Shown piece by piece: positions 4,155 to 5,422 of a stretch of DNA of 5,422 bases; position 1 is the stretch's first letter, and every line of letters begins with the position of its first letter. The DNA lies in the NCBI GenBank assembly GCA_011048645.1, contig DSDR01000175.1:1-5422 (forward strand). Reading direction: 5' to 3'. The notes below the pieces were generated by a model. The model did no database searches, was not told the origin of the DNA, and saw only the letters and a list, made by a program, of their open reading frames with translations. Both the position numbers and the translations under genes were made by a program. The DNA comes from Phycisphaerales bacterium. GTDB taxonomy: Bacteria > Planctomycetota > Phycisphaerae > Sedimentisphaerales > Anaerohalosphaeraceae.

Positions 4155-5246
4155 ATGGCCGCAGAAGTCCTAAAAGGCTTGTTAGAGAAGTTGGAGGAGC
4201 TGGATGCAAAATGCCTGGGTATAACCCGGCAACTGGAAGACCCTGCCGTCTTTTCGGATCCGGCCAAGCTGGTTCCGCTGAACCGTGAGCTGAGCAAGCT
4301 GACGCCAGTCGTCGGCAAATTCCGCGAGTATAAAAAATGCCTGGCTCAGCTTGACCAGACGCATCAGATGATTCAGGAATCGGCGTCCGATCCGGAGATG
4401 AAGGCCCTGGCCGAGCACGAGGCCGAGAGCCTTGAGTCCGAGGCGGAATCACTCATGGAGCAGATCAAAGATACTCTCGTGATGGCCGATGACGCGGCGA
4501 TTGATTCGGTTATCCTGGAGATTCGCCCCGGTACCGGCGGCGATGAGGCGGCCCTGTTTGCCCGCGATTTGTCTATGATGTACACCCGCTATGCCGAAAA
4601 GCAGGGCTGGAAGGTGGAGGTGATGGAGTTTTCCGGCACTGAGATGGGCGGCGTACGCGAGGTGATGATGAACATCAAAGGCCCCGGCGTCTGGGCGCAT
4701 CTGGGCTATGAAGGCGGCGGCCATCGCGTCCAGCGGGTTCCTGAAACCGAGTCGCAGGGGCGGGTGCATACCTCCGCGGCCACGGTGGCGGTTCTGCCGG
4801 AGGCCAAGGAAGTCGATGTCGAAATCAACCCCGATGACGTGCTTGAACATGTCAGTTGTGCCGGCGGTCCGGGCGGTCAGAACGTCAACAAGGTCGCCAG
4901 CGCCATCAAGCTTGAACACGTCCCGACCGGCATTACCGTCAGCATGCGGGACGAAAAGAGCCAGCACAAAAATCGCGCCAAGGCGTGGCGCATCCTTCGC
5001 GCTCGCCTGTATGACTATTACAAACAAAAGGCCGACGCCGAACGGTCCTCGGCCCGCAAGACGATGATCGGTTCGGGCGACCGTTCGCAGCGCATCCGCA
5101 CGTACAACTTTCCGCAAAATCGCCTGACCGACCATCGCATCAACCTGTCGCTGTACAGTTTGGATCGCATCATCATGGGCGAAATGGACGAGCTGATTGA
5201 AGCCCTGCAGGTGCACGACAAGCAGCAGCGTTTGGCCACCCTTTGA
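4155..5246 (+). CDS. prfA: Peptide chain release factor 1 (RF1), 363 aa
   Basis: Recognises UAA and UAG in the ribosomal A site and triggers peptide release. Domains in order: N-terminal helical domain (about 1-105), the PCRF segment with GTGGDEAALF (126-135), the codon-recognition domain with the RF1-type P-x-T motif as Pro-Glu-Thr (196-198) in RVQRVPETESQGRVHTS, and the catalytic domain with GGQ (240-242). The last is followed by SQHKNRAKA and by GSGDRSQRIRTYNFPQNRLTDHRI, both highly conserved. The P-x-T motif rather than SPF separates it from RF2. The GGQ context is GPGGQNVNKV, unlike the GAGGQHVN of E. coli. Length is normal. The ATG follows a weak GGAA (4145-4148) by 6 bases. The GGQ glutamine is normally methylated by PrmC; no prmC is seen directly downstream. 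Confidence 0.97.
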   Translation: MAAEVLKGLLEKLEELDAKCLGITRQLEDPAVFSDPAKLVPLNRELSKLTPVVGKFREYKKCLAQLDQTHQMIQESASDPEMKALAEHEAESLESEAESLMEQIKDTLVMADDAAIDSVILEIRPGTGGDEAALFARDLSMMYTRYAEKQGWKVEVMEFSGTEMGGVREVMMNIKGPGVWAHLGYEGGGHRVQRVPETESQGRVHTSAATVAVLPEAKEVDVEINPDDVLEHVSCAGGPGGQNVNKVASAIKLEHVPTGITVSMRDEKSQHKNRAKAWRILRARLYDYYKQKADAERSSARKTMIGSGDRSQRIRTYNFPQNRLTDHRINLSLYSLDRIIMGEMDELIEALQVHDKQQRLATL

Positions 5247-5261
5247 ATTGACGATTGACGA

Positions 5262-5422
5262 ATGATCATTGTTGTTACAGGACTGGTGGGCGTTGACAAA
5301 AAGCCGTATCTGGCCAAGGTATGTCAGGTGGCCAAAGAGGCCGGTCTCGATATTCTGTTGTACAATGTCGGGCAGATGATGTACGCCGAGGCGCCGGATA
5401 TCGCACCGGGACGGATTCTGGA
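5262..5422 (+). CDS. P-loop NTPase-like protein with degenerate Walker A, N-terminal 53 aa
   Basis: ATG at 5262 is 15 bases after the prfA stop, and the frame runs open to the window edge. The protein begins with a hydrophobic strand MIIVVTG, then GLVGVDKK where a Walker A motif (GxxGxGK[S/T]) would stand, then a helix (PYLAKVCQVAKEAG), a second strand (DILLYNVG) and QMMYAEAPDIAPGRIL. The order of strand, loop, helix, strand and a following MM-x-x-E-A segment recalls archaeal-type adenylate kinases. The usual Gly before Lys is Asp and the Ser/Thr after it is Lys, so nucleotide binding is uncertain. No clear ribosome site precedes the ATG (the sequence repeats ATTGACG), suggesting translation coupled to prfA. 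Function is not assigned. Confidence 0.6.
   Translation, partial: MIIVVTGLVGVDKKPYLAKVCQVAKEAGLDILLYNVGQMMYAEAPDIAPGRIL

Noticed and set aside
4449..5216. 255-codon minus-strand open frame opposite prfA
   Set aside because: Same artefact: lies wholly within prfA, with no independent start signals.
1..5422. CRISPR array, tRNA, rRNA, insertion sequence or toxin-antitoxin pair
   Set aside because: No regularly spaced repeats, cloverleaf with CCA end, rRNA signature, transposase motif or paired small genes with known domains were found.

Overview
The window is 5422 bases of bacterial chromosome. The protein sequences point to Planctomycetota, most likely the class Phycisphaerae: compact GroES and GroEL, a four-cysteine bL31 next to release factor 1, and behind prfA an unusual P-loop-like protein instead of an obvious prmC. 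That placement rests on memory of protein flavour, not on a search. Coding genes are moderately GC-rich and use Shine-Dalgarno sites.

Layout: (1) 1-192 is the 3' end of a hot-dog-fold acyl-CoA thioesterase gene. (2) 193-1261 has no recognisable gene. It does hold a near-consensus promoter (389-417), a doubtful 138-residue ORF with two Shine-Dalgarno-led short ORFs overlapping it in another frame, a possible second promoter, and two strong hairpins, the last followed by a T-tract (to 1060). This looks like an independent transcription unit of unknown product and is the least explained part of the window. (3) 1262-3327, minus strand, is the groES-groEL chaperonin operon with a clear intrinsic terminator. 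(4) 3328-3816 is the divergent spacer between groES and rpmE. It holds an 11-bp inverted repeat, a run of GC-rich hairpins, an A-rich internally repeated element, a perfect T7A7 palindrome and a good promoter for rpmE. (5) 3817-5246, plus strand, is rpmE (bL31) then prfA (RF1), separated by a hairpin plus T8 that may be a terminator or attenuator. (6) 5262-5422 is the start of a P-loop-like protein with a degenerate Walker A, cut by the window end.

The recognised genes serve protein synthesis and folding: L31 in the large subunit, RF1 for termination at UAA and UAG (groES and rpmE both end in TAG), and GroES/GroEL for folding. No mobile element, CRISPR array, tRNA or rRNA was seen. The core genes are ordinary; the interest lies in the two large spacers and the 3' partial gene.
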